DNA of 61,093 nucleotides from Pseudomonas sp. Root562 (lineage in GTDB: Bacteria; Pseudomonadota; Gammaproteobacteria; Pseudomonadales; Pseudomonadaceae): positions 378,683-439,775 of the forward strand of contig NZ_LMGK01000025.1 of NCBI RefSeq assembly GCF_001427125.1. Direction: 5' to 3'. The position numbers and the translations under genes are program-made. The notes below the pieces were generated by a model that saw only the letters and a program-made list of their open reading frames with translations, was not told the DNA's origin and did not search any database. Below, piece by piece: positions 52,401 to 61,093 of this stretch (its first letter is position 1; each line of letters opens with the position of its first letter).

Positions 52401-54458
52401 TCAGGCATCCGGCAGCGCTTGATACGGCGCTTCTTTATCCGTGCGCTCTTTGGTACCCCAGGCGGCAACGCCGACCTTGAGCGCAAAGAACAGGATGCTG
52501 AACACCACGAACAGGAACAGCGCGGTCAGCGTTGCATTGGTGTAGGCGTTGAAGATCACGTGCTGCATCTGGTCGATGCTTTTCGCTGGCGCCAATACCT
52601 GACCGTTGGCCAAGGCATCGCTGTACTTCTTGGCCAAGGCCAGGAAGCCGACTGCCGGGTTAGCGTCGAACAACTTGATGAAGCCCGCCGTCGTGGTGCA
52701 GATCAGCAGCCAAACGGCTGGCAGCAACGTGACCCAGACGTAACGCTGGCGCTTCATCTTGATCAGCACCACGGTGCCGAGCATCAGCGCAATACCGGCC
52801 AGCATCTGGTTGGAAATACCGAACAACGGCCACAAGGTGTTGATGCCACCCAGCGGGTCGATCACGCCTTGATACAGCAGATAACCCCACATCGCCACGC
52901 AACCGGCAGTTGCAACCAGGTTGGCGGTCCAGGATTCGGTACGTTTGAGGGCCGGAACGAACGAGCCGAGCAAGTCTTGCAGCATGAAACGACCGGCACG
53001 GGTACCGGCGTCTACCGCCGTGAGGATGAACAGCGCCTCGAACAGGATCGCGAAGTGGTACCAGAACGCCATGGTGTTTTCACCCGGCAGCACGCTGTGC
53101 AGGATCTGCGCGATACCGACGGCCAGGGTTGGTGCACCGCCGGCACGGGCCAGGATGGTGGTTTCACCGATGTCATGGGCCACCGCTTGCAGCGCTTCCG
53201 GGGTGATTGCAAAGCCCCAACTGCTGATGGTTTGCGCGACGGTTACAGCATCGGCGCCGACGACGGCGGCCGGGCTGTTCATCGCGAAGTACACACCCGG
53301 ATCGATCACCGAAGCGGCGACCATGGCCATGATTGCCACGAAGGACTCCATCAGCATGCCGCCGTAGCCGATGTAGCGGGCATGACCTTCACTGGCCAGC
53401 AGCTTCGGCGTGGTGCCGGAAGCAATCAACGAGTGGAAGCCGGATACCGCGCCACAGGCGATGGTAATGAACAGGAACGGGAACAGACCGCCCTTCCACA
53501 CTGGACCGGTACCGTCGACGAACTGGGTCAGCGCCGGCATTCTCAGCTCCGGCATGGTCACCAGAATACCGATGGCCAGGGCAACGATGGTGCCGATTTT
53601 CAGGAAGGTCGACAGGTAGTCGCGCGGCGCCAGGATCAGCCATACCGGCAACACTGCCGCGACAAAACCGTAGCCGATCAGCATCCAGGTGATCTGGATT
53701 CCCGTGAAGGTAAAGGCCTTGGCCCACACCGGGTCAGCGGCGATCTCGCCACCAAGCCAGATCGAACCCAGCAGCAACAGCACGCCGATGATCGAGATCT
53801 CACCGATGCGGCCCGGGCGGATGTAGCGCATGTAAATGCCCATGAACATCGCGATCGGGATGGTCGCCATCACCGTGAAAATGCCCCACGGGCTCTCGGC
53901 CAGGGCTTTGACCACGATCAGCGCCAACACGGCGAGGATGATGATCATGATCAGGAAGCAGCCGAACAGCGCGATGGTGCCGGGGATGCGGCCCATTTCC
54001 TCTCGGACCATGTCACCCAGAGAGCGACCGTTGCGGCGGGTGGACATGAACAGGACCATGAAGTCCTGAACGGCACCGGCCAGCACCACGCCGGCGATCA
54101 GCCACAGCGTGCCGGGCAGATAGCCCATCTGCGCCGCCAACACCGGACCGACCAGCGGCCCCGCGCCGGCAATCGCCGCGAAGTGGTGACCAAAAAGCAC
54201 GTGTTTATTGGTCGGCACATAGTCCAGACCATCGTTATTGAGTACGGCGGGAGTGGCGCGATTGGGGTCCAGTTGCATCACTTTGTTGGCGATGAACAGA
54301 CCGTAATAGCGGTAAGCAACGAGATAGATGGCAACGGCTGCGACTACGATCCACAGGGCGTTGATCGCTTCGCCGCGGCGCAAGGCCACGACACTCAGCG
54401 CAATCGCTCCCAGGACAGCCACGGCAAACCAGGCAAGGTGTTTAGCCAGACGGGGCAT
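52401..54458 (-). CDS. cstA: Carbon starvation protein A family transporter
   Basis: A 685-residue transporter of about 16-18 membrane helices. The family hallmark regions NKHVLFGHHFAAIAGAGPLV, MSTRRNGRSLGDMV and GFHSLIASGTTPKLLASEGH are present. CstA/BtsT members import peptides and/or pyruvate during carbon shortage. YbdD follows. A two-component system (54741-56769) is divergent, and TACGTAG repeats lie in the spacer. Confidence 0.92.
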   Translation of the reverse strand: MPRLAKHLAWFAVAVLGAIALSVVALRRGEAINALWIVVAAVAIYLVAYRYYGLFIANKVMQLDPNRATPAVLNNDGLDYVPTNKHVLFGHHFAAIAGAGPLVGPVLAAQMGYLPGTLWLIAGVVLAGAVQDFMVLFMSTRRNGRSLGDMVREEMGRIPGTIALFGCFLIMIIILAVLALIVVKALAESPWGIFTVMATIPIAMFMGIYMRYIRPGRIGEISIIGVLLLLGSIWLGGEIAADPVWAKAFTFTGIQITWMLIGYGFVAAVLPVWLILAPRDYLSTFLKIGTIVALAIGILVTMPELRMPALTQFVDGTGPVWKGGLFPFLFITIACGAVSGFHSLIASGTTPKLLASEGHARYIGYGGMLMESFVAIMAMVAASVIDPGVYFAMNSPAAVVGADAVTVAQTISSWGFAITPEALQAVAHDIGETTILARAGGAPTLAVGIAQILHSVLPGENTMAFWYHFAILFEALFILTAVDAGTRAGRFMLQDLLGSFVPALKRTESWTANLVATAGCVAMWGYLLYQGVIDPLGGINTLWPLFGISNQMLAGIALMLGTVVLIKMKRQRYVWVTLLPAVWLLICTTTAGFIKLFDANPAVGFLALAKKYSDALANGQVLAPAKSIDQMQHVIFNAYTNATLTALFLFVVFSILFFALKVGVAAWGTKERTDKEAPYQALPDA

Positions 54459-54570
54459 AGCGTGTCTCCTGCCACAGCCAGTGAACTGCGGCGGTAATTT
54501 TTATAATTGTGTCCGCTGTGCGGAGCTGGCCCAATATCCGCGCATGCCGTCCACAAATAAATCCGCGTTA

Positions 54571-54603
54571 CTACGTACGCGGCCTCTACGTAGTTCTACG
54601 TAG
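54571..54603. promoter_or_regulatory. Three CTACGTA repeats between cstA and the sensor kinase
   Basis: CTACGTA begins at 54571, 54586 and 54596. The last two copies read CTACGTAG and are 10 bases apart, one helical turn, which is typical of NarL/LuxR-type regulator sites. The neighbouring NarL-type regulator is the natural candidate. Confidence 0.5.
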
Positions 54604-54621
54604 AACATGCTGATGCAACCC

Positions 54622-54650
54622 CCTGCAGGAGCGAAGCTTGCTCCTACAGG
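54622..54650. repeat. REP-like palindrome
   Basis: CTGCAGGAGCGAAGCTTGCT with a mirrored right half closes into a palindrome ending CTCCTACAGG. Single REP-type element in the cstA-kinase spacer. Confidence 0.75.
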
Positions 54651-54740
54651 ACTTGGGCCATCAGTCATTCCGTCCTGCAACGCTACTGGCCAGGCGTATG
54701 TTTGGCATATGATCCCGAGCCTTCGCGCGCAGGAGTCAGC

Positions 54741-56108
54741 ATGCAACTCAAACACAAGATCGTCGCCCTCGGGATTCTGCCGCTGGTGCTGGCCATTGCC
54801 GTCATCTGCGCGCTGGTGATTTCCCTGAACCGGCAACTGGGTGATCAACAGGCTCAGTTGATCGAAGACAGCATTCTGGCCAGCAAACGCGCCGAACTGA
54901 AAAACTACGTGGAAATGGCGAAAAGCCTCATCGAGCCGCTTTACGATGACGGCCACGGTGACGCCCAGGCCCAGCAAAAAGTGCTCGAAGAGCTGCGCAA
55001 GCTCAGCTTTGGCATCAACGGCTACTTCTTCGTCTACGACCACGAGGGCCGCAGCCTGATGCACGCGCGGCAGTCGGAGCTGGTCGGCAAATACCTGTGG
55101 GACATGAAAGACCCCCATGGCCTGCCCGTCATCCAGGCCTTGCTCAAAAGCGCGCAATCGGGTGAAGGCTTTCAACGCTATGCCTGGAACAAACCTTCCT
55201 CGGGTCAAGTGACCGACAAACTTGCCTACGTCGTGATGCTCGATCGCTGGGGCTGGATGCTCGGCACCGGCATCTACCTCGAAGACGTCGAGCGTGCCAC
55301 TCAACAGGCGCGCGACGAAGTGGCCATGGGCATTCGCAAGACCATGATGGCGATCGCCGTGGTCGCCCTCGTTGCGGTGCTATTCGTGTTCGCCACGGGC
55401 ATGACGCTCAATGTCAGTGAACACCGTCTGGCGGACAAGAAATTGCAGCGCCTGACCCAGCGCATCGTCAGCCTCCAGGAGGAAGAGCGCTCACGGGTGT
55501 CCCGCGAGCTGCACGACGGCATCAGTCAGGTGCTGGTTTCGATCAAGTTTCAGTTCGAACTGGCCAGCCATCTGCTGGAGAACGCTCAGGCGCACGACAA
55601 AGGCCTGGGCACGTTAAGAAACGCCACTGAACGATTGGGCGAGGCGATTGGCGAGGTGCGCAGCCTGTCCCACGACCTGCGTTCATCCTTGCTCGATACG
55701 CTTGGCCTGTCCGCCGCAATCGGCCAACTGGCCGCTGAGTTCGCGCAACGCAGTGGTCTCACGGTGAGCTACGACGACAATGAGTTCGACTGCCAATTGG
55801 TGGATGGCGCCGACGTCGCGCTGTTTCGCATCGTGCAGGAAGGCCTGACCAATATCGAACGTCATGCCGGGGCAAAAAACGTTGCCATTACCCTGCGCGG
55901 CTGTGAACAATCCGTTCGGTTGACCGTGGTCGACGACGGCGTAGGTTTCAACGTCGCTCAGGTCGAACGCCGTCACACCGGCATCGGCCTGCGCAACATC
56001 CGTGAACGCGTCGAACATTTTGGTGGGCGCTTCGAACTGATCTCGACCTCGGGACGCAGCGAATTGGATGTCCTGCTGCCGATGCAACTGCCCACCGGCA
56101 AACGCTGA
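54741..56108 (+). CDS. Cache-domain sensor histidine kinase (NarX/HisKA_3 type)
   Basis: A 455-residue kinase. Membrane helix 9-30, a periplasmic Cache-type sensor (about 35-190; FFVYDHEGRSLMHARQSELVGK, WMLGTGIYLEDVERATQQ), a second helix (196-220), then a HisKA_3 dimerisation domain with H258 in RELHDGISQVLVS, and HATPase (HTGIGLRNIRERVEHFGG). AGGAG precedes the start. The response regulator follows at 56137. Divergent to cstA, so it may sense a small carboxylate and control that transporter. Confidence 0.9.
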   Translation: MQLKHKIVALGILPLVLAIAVICALVISLNRQLGDQQAQLIEDSILASKRAELKNYVEMAKSLIEPLYDDGHGDAQAQQKVLEELRKLSFGINGYFFVYDHEGRSLMHARQSELVGKYLWDMKDPHGLPVIQALLKSAQSGEGFQRYAWNKPSSGQVTDKLAYVVMLDRWGWMLGTGIYLEDVERATQQARDEVAMGIRKTMMAIAVVALVAVLFVFATGMTLNVSEHRLADKKLQRLTQRIVSLQEEERSRVSRELHDGISQVLVSIKFQFELASHLLENAQAHDKGLGTLRNATERLGEAIGEVRSLSHDLRSSLLDTLGLSAAIGQLAAEFAQRSGLTVSYDDNEFDCQLVDGADVALFRIVQEGLTNIERHAGAKNVAITLRGCEQSVRLTVVDDGVGFNVAQVERRHTGIGLRNIRERVEHFGGRFELISTSGRSELDVLLPMQLPTGKR

Positions 56109-56136
56109 TGCCCCTCAAAACAAAAGTGAGCCTCGC

Positions 56137-56769
56137 ATGAACCTGCCCTCCCCTATCCGCGTCGCCCTGGTCGACGATCACTCCCTGGTCCGCGACGGCA
56201 TCAAGGCGCTACTGGCCGTCATGTCGCCCCTGGAATTGGTTGGCGAGGCGGAAAACGGCGCACAGGCCATCGAAATGGTCGGCCGCTGCCGGCCGGACTT
56301 GCTGTTGGTCGACATCAGCCTGCCCGACATGAACGGCCTGGAGCTGACCCGCGTGTTGCGCAGCCAGTATCCGTCGCTCAAGGTGCTGGTGCTGAGCATG
56401 TACAACAACTACGAATACGTCAGTGAGTCAGTGCGCTCCGGCGCCAGTGGCTATGTGCTGAAGAACGCGCCGTCCCGGGAAATCATCGCCGCCATCGAAG
56501 CCATCACCAGCGGCGGAACCTTCTACAGCGCCGAAATCGCCCAGCGCTTGATCGCCGACAAGAACACCGACAACGAGCTGACGCCGAGGGAAAGCCAGGT
56601 GCTCGCCAAAATGGCCCAGGGTTTGAACAACAAGGAAATGGCCCGGGAACTGGACATCAGCGTGCGCACGGTGGAAACCCATCGGCTGAGCATTCGCCGC
56701 AAACTCAACATCGACAAGCCTGCGGCGCTGGTCAAATACGCCCTCGATCACGGACTGATTTCCCGCTGA
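56137..56769 (+). CDS. NarL/LuxR-type response regulator
   Basis: A 210-residue regulator with a receiver domain (phosphoacceptor D59 in LLLVDISLPDMNG) and a C-terminal GerE/LuxR helix-turn-helix (ELTPRESQVLAKMAQGLNNKEMARELDISVRTVETH). Start 56137 follows GAGCCTCGC; 28 bases after the kinase stop. Likely target: divergent cstA. Confidence 0.9.
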   Translation: MNLPSPIRVALVDDHSLVRDGIKALLAVMSPLELVGEAENGAQAIEMVGRCRPDLLLVDISLPDMNGLELTRVLRSQYPSLKVLVLSMYNNYEYVSESVRSGASGYVLKNAPSREIIAAIEAITSGGTFYSAEIAQRLIADKNTDNELTPRESQVLAKMAQGLNNKEMARELDISVRTVETHRLSIRRKLNIDKPAALVKYALDHGLISR

Positions 56770-56781
56770 CCCCACAGCCAC

Positions 56782-57801
56782 TCAGCTTCCCGCACCACCG
56801 TGGGCTTCTTCAAAGAAGTAGTCTTTCCAGCTGTCCGCCTTGTTTTTCAGCACACCCAACGCCTGCAGTTTCTCGGCATAGACCGCCGTGCGCTGCGGCG
56901 TAATCGTGAAGTCGATCTCGGGATCGTTGACGATTTTCTCAACCAGTGGCAGCGGCAATTTCGATTGCTCAACCCGAATGTAAGTCGCGGCCGCCGCCGA
57001 CTTGTCGGCCTTGATGATTTGTTCCGCCTCGGCCAATGCGTCGTAGAACGCCTTGTAGGTTTTCGGGTTTTCGTCGTGGAATTTTTCAGTGGTGTAAAGC
57101 ACGTTGAACGTAGCCTGGCCACCCAGCACGTCGTAGGAACTCAGCACCTTGTGCACGTTGGGACTTTGCAATGCCTGATACTGGAACGGCGGACTGGAAA
57201 AATGAGAGGTGATTTCCGAGCCGCCCGCGATCAGTGCTGACGTCGCATCCGGGTGCGCGAGGCTGATAGAGATATCGTCGAACTTCTTGTAATGCTCATC
57301 GCCAAACACCTTGGCCGTTTCGATCTGCAACGTGCGCGACTGGAACCCGACACCCGCGGCCGGCACTGCGATCCGGTCCTTTTCAGTGAAATCCTTGAGG
57401 TTCTTCACCTGCGGATTATTGGTCAGCAGGTAATTGGGCATTGAACCCAGCGACGCAATCGCCTTGACGTTCTGCTTGCCCTTGGTCCGATCCCAGATCG
57501 TCAGCATCGGTGGCACACCTGCTGATACAACGTCCAGCGCACCGGCCAACAACGCCTCATTCATCGCCGTGGCACCGGAAATACTGTTCCAGTCGACCAC
57601 AATATCCAGGCCCTGCGCCTTGCCCTGCTTCTCGATAAGCTGCTGGTCGCGCACCACATCCAGAATCAGGTAACCGATGCCGAACTGCTGGGCAATGCTG
57701 ATCTTGCCTTCAGCCTGCGCACCCGGGCTGAGCAATACACCCACCGCCGCTACGGATGCCGCCAACAACGTCAACGCCGAATGCTTGAAACGACTCACCA
57801 T
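56782..57801 (-). CDS. ABC transporter substrate-binding protein (nitrate/sulfonate/taurine type)
   Basis: A 339-residue periplasmic protein with a signal peptide (to about AQA-EGK near residue 30). The NMT1/SsuA-like pattern is seen in WNSISGATAMNEALLAGALDVVSAG and VPAAGVGFQSRTLQ. No ABC ATPase or permease gene is in the neighbourhood, so it must work with a transporter encoded elsewhere. It is followed on the promoter side by the Mop-like gene at 57884. Confidence 0.88.
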   Translation of the reverse strand: MVSRFKHSALTLLAASVAAVGVLLSPGAQAEGKISIAQQFGIGYLILDVVRDQQLIEKQGKAQGLDIVVDWNSISGATAMNEALLAGALDVVSAGVPPMLTIWDRTKGKQNVKAIASLGSMPNYLLTNNPQVKNLKDFTEKDRIAVPAAGVGFQSRTLQIETAKVFGDEHYKKFDDISISLAHPDATSALIAGGSEITSHFSSPPFQYQALQSPNVHKVLSSYDVLGGQATFNVLYTTEKFHDENPKTYKAFYDALAEAEQIIKADKSAAAATYIRVEQSKLPLPLVEKIVNDPEIDFTITPQRTAVYAEKLQALGVLKNKADSWKDYFFEEAHGGAGS

Positions 57802-57883
57802 GAAAACCTCAGGAATGAATAAAAGGAACGCGCCAAGTCACTCGCTACTCACGCGCGCCTGCGCAAATGACTTGAGACCGGGC

Positions 57884-58099
57884 TCAGAGTTTGGCAATCG
57901 AGACTTCGGTGGATTTCACGAAGGCAATGACTTCGCTGCCGACCTTCAATTCAAGGTCACGCACCGAACGGGTGGTAATCACGGAAGTGACAATGCCGGA
58001 CGCCGTCTGAACGTCGATTTCAGAGACCACTTCGCCTACGAGGATCTCCTTGATGACACCCTTGAACTGGTTACGCACGTTGATCGCTTTGATGGTCAT
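57884..58099 (-). CDS. TOBE/Mop-type molybdopterin-binding protein
   Basis: A 71-residue protein with a single Mop/TOBE domain (NQFKGVIKEILVGEVVSEID, ITTRSVRDLELKVGSEVIAFVKSTEVSIAKL). Such proteins bind molybdate or similar oxyanions. Start 58099 follows GGAAGCCTC; an earlier in-frame start adds an unlikely tail. It lies directly upstream of the SBP gene on the same strand and is probably co-transcribed. Confidence 0.85.
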   Translation of the reverse strand: MTIKAINVRNQFKGVIKEILVGEVVSEIDVQTASGIVTSVITTRSVRDLELKVGSEVIAFVKSTEVSIAKL

Positions 58100-58200
58100 G
58101 ATGAGGCTTCCTGTCTGATGTCGAGCCCTTCCGCATGGATGGGCAGGCACTCAAAGTGCACTGCCTGCGACGACAACAAAAGGAATATATAATTATCTAG

Positions 58201-58218
58201 TTATTCTTTTAAGGAATA
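58201..58218. promoter_or_regulatory. Imperfect palindrome upstream of the Mop-SBP pair
   Basis: TTATTCTTTTAAGGAATA is nearly symmetrical (TATTC/GAATA) in an AT-rich spacer 100 bases before the Mop gene. Sites of this look occur before sulfur- or nitrogen-starvation operons in Pseudomonas (CysB-type), which would suit a sulfonate-type SBP. Binding is inferred. Confidence 0.4.
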
Positions 58219-58299
58219 TAAACTAAATCTGAGATGTGCTGTTTTGTCTACTGGCGAGGGGCACGACCGACAGTTATGCCGGTCGGCATTCAGTATTCC

Positions 58300-59187
58300 T
58301 CAAGCCAGGCTTGGCTCGGCTTTACCGTTGCTTATGCGCTGCTCATCCTGCAGCACATCCAGCGTGGTGAGAAATAGGTCGTGACTCATGATGCCGGTGC
58401 ACACCGTTGAGAGCATCTCACTCCCCGTATCGTCCGTAAGGGTGACCTTCTCACTCCAGGTATTCAAATCGACTGAGGATAGCGTCGACGTTGCTACCTG
58501 ACGCCCTTCAACTTTCAGAAAGTCGCGTGCCACAACAATTGTCTGGGTGTCCACATTCAGGAAATCGCCGGCAATGCGTTTGCGCCAGACCTGTCCGGTA
58601 GGCACATATTTGAAAGTTACCGGAGCGTTAGAATCAAGCATGTTCATCACAACCGGCAGTCGTTCTCGGACATGTAGTTCGCGCACCAATTGCTGAAAAT
58701 CCTGAAACCCTTTGAGCGATTCGATAACCCGATGAAATGGCTCACTCGCGCTGCGCCGGTACGCCAGATTAGTAATCAGCCCAGTGAATGCAGCTTGCCC
58801 GGAGGCGAACAGGTAGAGGTCTTCTATTTCAGAAAACGCCGTGTATTGTTGCTGCTTCCCCGTGAGAGCAACAATGCCGTGCTCATAAACCTCATAATGG
58901 GTCCCACGCAGTTTTTTCTGCCAAACATATAGTCCGAACAGGACCGCGGAAATGACGACTAGCAAGCCACTGACAGAATAGATCAGCAACTGTGGACTGG
59001 AACCACGGCTGGTGTTCGCCCCGGAACTGGCCGCCGGCAGTATGGTGCCCAGATACAACACAAATCCTGCCAGGCACAACATGACAATTCCAAACAACAG
59101 CATGAAAACCGGAAAGCCTTGGGCATGCCGGAAGGTGGAGATTAGCTGACCTGTTACTGATGGAGCGGGTATAGATGATTGCTGCAT
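58300..59187 (-). CDS. Two-helix membrane protein of unknown function
   Basis: A 295-residue protein with two N-terminal membrane helices (about 27-50 and 66-87) and a long soluble C-terminal half of beta strands (LRGTHYEVYEHGIVALTGK, IAGDFLNVDTQTIVVARDFL). The pattern resembles small membrane-anchored PH-like domain proteins, but no named family is claimed. Lone gene before the low-GC module. Confidence 0.65.
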   Translation of the reverse strand: MQQSSIPAPSVTGQLISTFRHAQGFPVFMLLFGIVMLCLAGFVLYLGTILPAASSGANTSRGSSPQLLIYSVSGLLVVISAVLFGLYVWQKKLRGTHYEVYEHGIVALTGKQQQYTAFSEIEDLYLFASGQAAFTGLITNLAYRRSASEPFHRVIESLKGFQDFQQLVRELHVRERLPVVMNMLDSNAPVTFKYVPTGQVWRKRIAGDFLNVDTQTIVVARDFLKVEGRQVATSTLSSVDLNTWSEKVTLTDDTGSEMLSTVCTGIMSHDLFLTTLDVLQDEQRISNGKAEPSLA

Positions 59188-59271
59188 GGAATGTACTTCC
59201 CTAGTAGTTTATTTTCAAACAAAGCGTTATGGTTATTTCAACTGCTTTGTGTTAATCCATTAATAGATTTT

Positions 59272-59622
59272 TTAGTACAACCTCCTTCGATTTAATTTAA
59301 ATACTCTTCGAACATCGTTCAATATGTGCGCTCCGAAGTTTTGGCCTCTCCTGGAAAGGAGTCTCCAAGGGAAGAACTCAAGTAATGGAAAAGTTTGATC
59401 TATTCCCTTTAGAAAAATACTATATTCCATCTCCGGAATCTGATAGATAGGAAAAATCACTCCCTTTCCCACTACACTTAACCCAATTGTTTCGTCACTC
59501 AAAAAAAGCTCGAATAAATTACCAGTATCTACCCCATTACTTAGAACAAAATCATTCAATACAACTGGATCAAAAATAACGATCCCGGGCTCGAATATTT
59601 CAATTTTCGCTATGCTTTTCAT
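59272..59622 (-). CDS. Low-GC hypothetical protein, possible immunity gene 2
   Basis: This 116-residue protein has no recognised domain; it contains FEPGIVIFDPVVLNDFVLS and EMEYSIFLKGIDQTFPLLEF. AGGAGG lies 6 bases before ATG 59622. Base composition is clearly AT-richer than the rest of the window. As the second small gene after the Rhs tip it is a likely immunity or paralogous immunity gene. Confidence 0.6.
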   Translation of the reverse strand: MKSIAKIEIFEPGIVIFDPVVLNDFVLSNGVDTGNLFELFLSDETIGLSVVGKGVIFPIYQIPEMEYSIFLKGIDQTFPLLEFFPWRLLSRRGQNFGAHILNDVRRVFKLNRRRLY

Positions 59623-59665
59623 CCACAACCTCCTGCCGACGAAAAACTGATGAGTACAACTCCCT

Positions 59666-60100
59666 TCAATTTAACTCAAAAAAACTCTCCAAGAACTCGT
59701 TAAAACTTGCCCACTGGGGCTTGAGCTTCCCCAGCTTGAAATCAACCAATGAATCACCAAGAGAAAGTTCAACCACTTCGCCAGTTAGCTTATTATAAAA
59801 AAACCCACTCTCACCCTCAAAGCTATCCAACGGAAGGTACTCTAAAGGTACTCCAAGCGTTTCATGGGTTCGTTTCAGCGCCAAATCAAAGTTAGTATTT
59901 TTGGAAAACCAACAAATTTGATATATCTCTTTGCCGCGACTCATAAAAGTCGGCCCATCCTCAACATGAAGATAAAACTGACCGAAATCGCTAGACGCAT
60001 CAACATTTATTTTCTTTAACTCTATTTCATAGTCAGCGCTGACGTCATCATACCACCAGCCTTGCTGCTTACAATAATCCATTATTTTTTTCGAAATCAT
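59666..60100 (-). CDS. Candidate SUKH/SMI1-like immunity protein
   Basis: This 144-residue protein directly follows the Rhs nuclease tip (4 bases between them), the normal place for the cognate immunity gene. ESGFFYNKLTGEVVELSLGD and the final WASFNEFLESFFEL look like the end of SMI1/KNR4 (SUKH) proteins. AT-rich as in most such modules. Specificity is inferred from position. Confidence 0.7.
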   Translation of the reverse strand: MISKKIMDYCKQQGWWYDDVSADYEIELKKINVDASSDFGQFYLHVEDGPTFMSRGKEIYQICWFSKNTNFDLALKRTHETLGVPLEYLPLDSFEGESGFFYNKLTGEVVELSLGDSLVDFKLGKLKPQWASFNEFLESFFELN

Positions 60101-60104
60101 ATAT

Positions 60105-61093
60105 TCACCCGCAACTTACAGATCCTCTAGAACGCCCAGAGTTTCGATTATTAATTTCCGATTGCGCTCGCCCCTTCCAATAAGCCTCTCGATCTCCATT
60201 GAACAAGTCTCTGTCTACAGGATTAATCGGGTGTTGACCAGGCAGATGAGGATGAAGGGCATTAGTTTTACCAAATTTTTGGTGGGTATCAGCAGACAGC
60301 TCGAACAGAGAACCCAAGCCATCTTGTTTCGAATGGTGTAAATTAAGTTGTGAGTAACTACCATTCTTTACCACGAACGGACTCTTCCCTTCCGACGCCA
60401 AATCGAGGTTAGTTCTGACGCCATTTCGAGTATTCACAGGCAGATCCCAATCGATAACTTGCTGATAAACCGTATGGACGCTCCCGGAAGGTGCTGTGAA
60501 TGTAGACGGTGAGAAATATCCGGTCAACCCGAAAGGGTCTATCCATCCGGTAGAGTTGGCAGCATATCGGTAAAGATTAAACCCACCCAACAACCCAATC
60601 GGATCCTGCGTAACAAACCGCCCCACCTCCGGATCGTAATACCGAAACGTGTTGTAGTGCAGCCCCGTCTCATCGTCGAAATACTGCCCCTGAAACCGCA
60701 GGTTCTGCTCGACTTCATTGACCGTCAGCTTCTCAACCGCTCCCCAAGCCTTGTACGTCGCCTGCCAGACAATGCTCCCGTCCGCGTCAGTCATCTCCAG
60801 CGGCGTACCAATCTGGTCGGTATGGAAGTAGTAAAGCTGCTGCGCTTCACCTACAGGCTGCTCTGCCCCGGCGTTTCCTCGCGCAACATGCGCAAGCCTT
60901 GCCACAGGAAATGCTTCTGCTCGGTGACGCCATCGACCTCTGACACCTTGGCAACCCGCCGCCCAAGGCTGTCGTAACGATACGCACCGGTACTTTCCAG
61001 CTTGCCGTTGACCATCGTCTCAGCTTTGACGAGGCGGTTTTCGCAGTCATACGTGAACGTCTGCAGCCGGTTCATCCCGCTGCGTTTCTCAAT
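60105..61093 (-). pseudogene. Rhs repeat-core gene end with LHH nuclease tip, frame-broken, partial
   Basis: The first segment from the window edge (61075 down to 60851) reads as Rhs YD repeats (YDCENRLVKAETMVNGKLE, RYDSLGRRVAKVSEVDGV, GLRMLREETPGQSSL) and then hits TAG at 60851-60853. The rest continues in another frame (from about 60860): QLYYFHTDQIGTPLEMTDADG, the Rhs core box YDPEVGRFVTQDPIGLLGGFNLYRY, and a variable tip with LNLHHSKQDGLGSLFELS and HPHLPGQHPINP, an LHH-type HNH/EndoVII nuclease. Family members have about 20 residues between SSLY and EAQQ; these appear deleted with a frame change. The gene is open at the right edge. Confidence 0.82.

Noticed and set aside
52419..54497. 692-codon plus-strand open frame opposite cstA
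   Set aside because: Shadow of the minus-strand transporter gene.

Overview
The window looks like chromosome from a fluorescent-group Pseudomonas. It is GC-rich with Pseudomonas-type codon use. It has many REP-like repeats of the kind written GCCAGCAGGCTGGCTCCCAC or GTAGGAGCGAGCCTGCTCGC. The gene content also fits: an OprD porin, an OsmC-YcaO fusion, a CstA/YbdD pair, an Rhs tip module, many LysR regulators and several catabolic cassettes. I saw no rRNA, tRNA, CRISPR array or phage. Calls rest on reading sequence and family knowledge; no database search was run.

Layout. 1-1379 is a gene-free block of nested repeats. 1380-8015 holds a MOSC protein, then a cassette (DUF485, acetate-type SSS symporter, b561-like cytochrome, nitronate monooxygenase) flanked by two paralogous LysR genes that share an upstream box. 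8000-16700 holds two MFS exporters, a D-cysteine desulfhydrase-like enzyme, a secreted EF-hand protein with four EGKCG motifs, a threonine dehydratase-like enzyme, an AraC regulator, a phospholipase D/cardiolipin synthase lipoprotein and a DUF5329 protein. 16700-18780 is a scar of mobile DNA: a decayed IS1182-type transposase, a GNAT gene and a MITE-like element. 18800-25300 holds small metabolic and stress genes, including an ArsR-type repressor with matching operators at its own gene and at an oxidoreductase, plus an SDR remnant and a MarC protein. 25384-31019 is a two-gene signalling operon: an HD-GYP response regulator and a 1480-residue hybrid kinase.

31524-37722 is a one-directional cluster (OprD porin, MFS importer, AraC activator, octopine/nopaline dehydrogenase-like enzyme, 3-hydroxyacyl-CoA dehydrogenase-like enzyme) that reads as uptake and oxidation of an opine-like compound. 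42564-47285 is a second catabolic unit (LacI regulator with a perfect operator, Gfo/Idh/MocA dehydrogenase, sugar isomerase, nucleoside-type importer). Leaders of both clusters carry A-rich AACAAYAAGA motifs like Hfq/Crc targets. 47781-50604 pairs an HxlR regulator with an isochorismatase-like hydrolase and an aldehyde dehydrogenase. 52201-56769 links CstA/YbdD to a divergent Cache-type kinase and NarL-type regulator. The right end carries an orphan ABC binding protein with a Mop-like protein, then a low-GC pair of likely immunity genes behind a broken Rhs gene that ends in an LHH-type nuclease tip and runs off the window.

The best candidates for something new are the EGKCG/EF-hand secreted protein without its usual modification genes, the opine-like cluster with its twin mini-ORF leaders and start-codon hairpin, and the two-LysR nitronate cassette.
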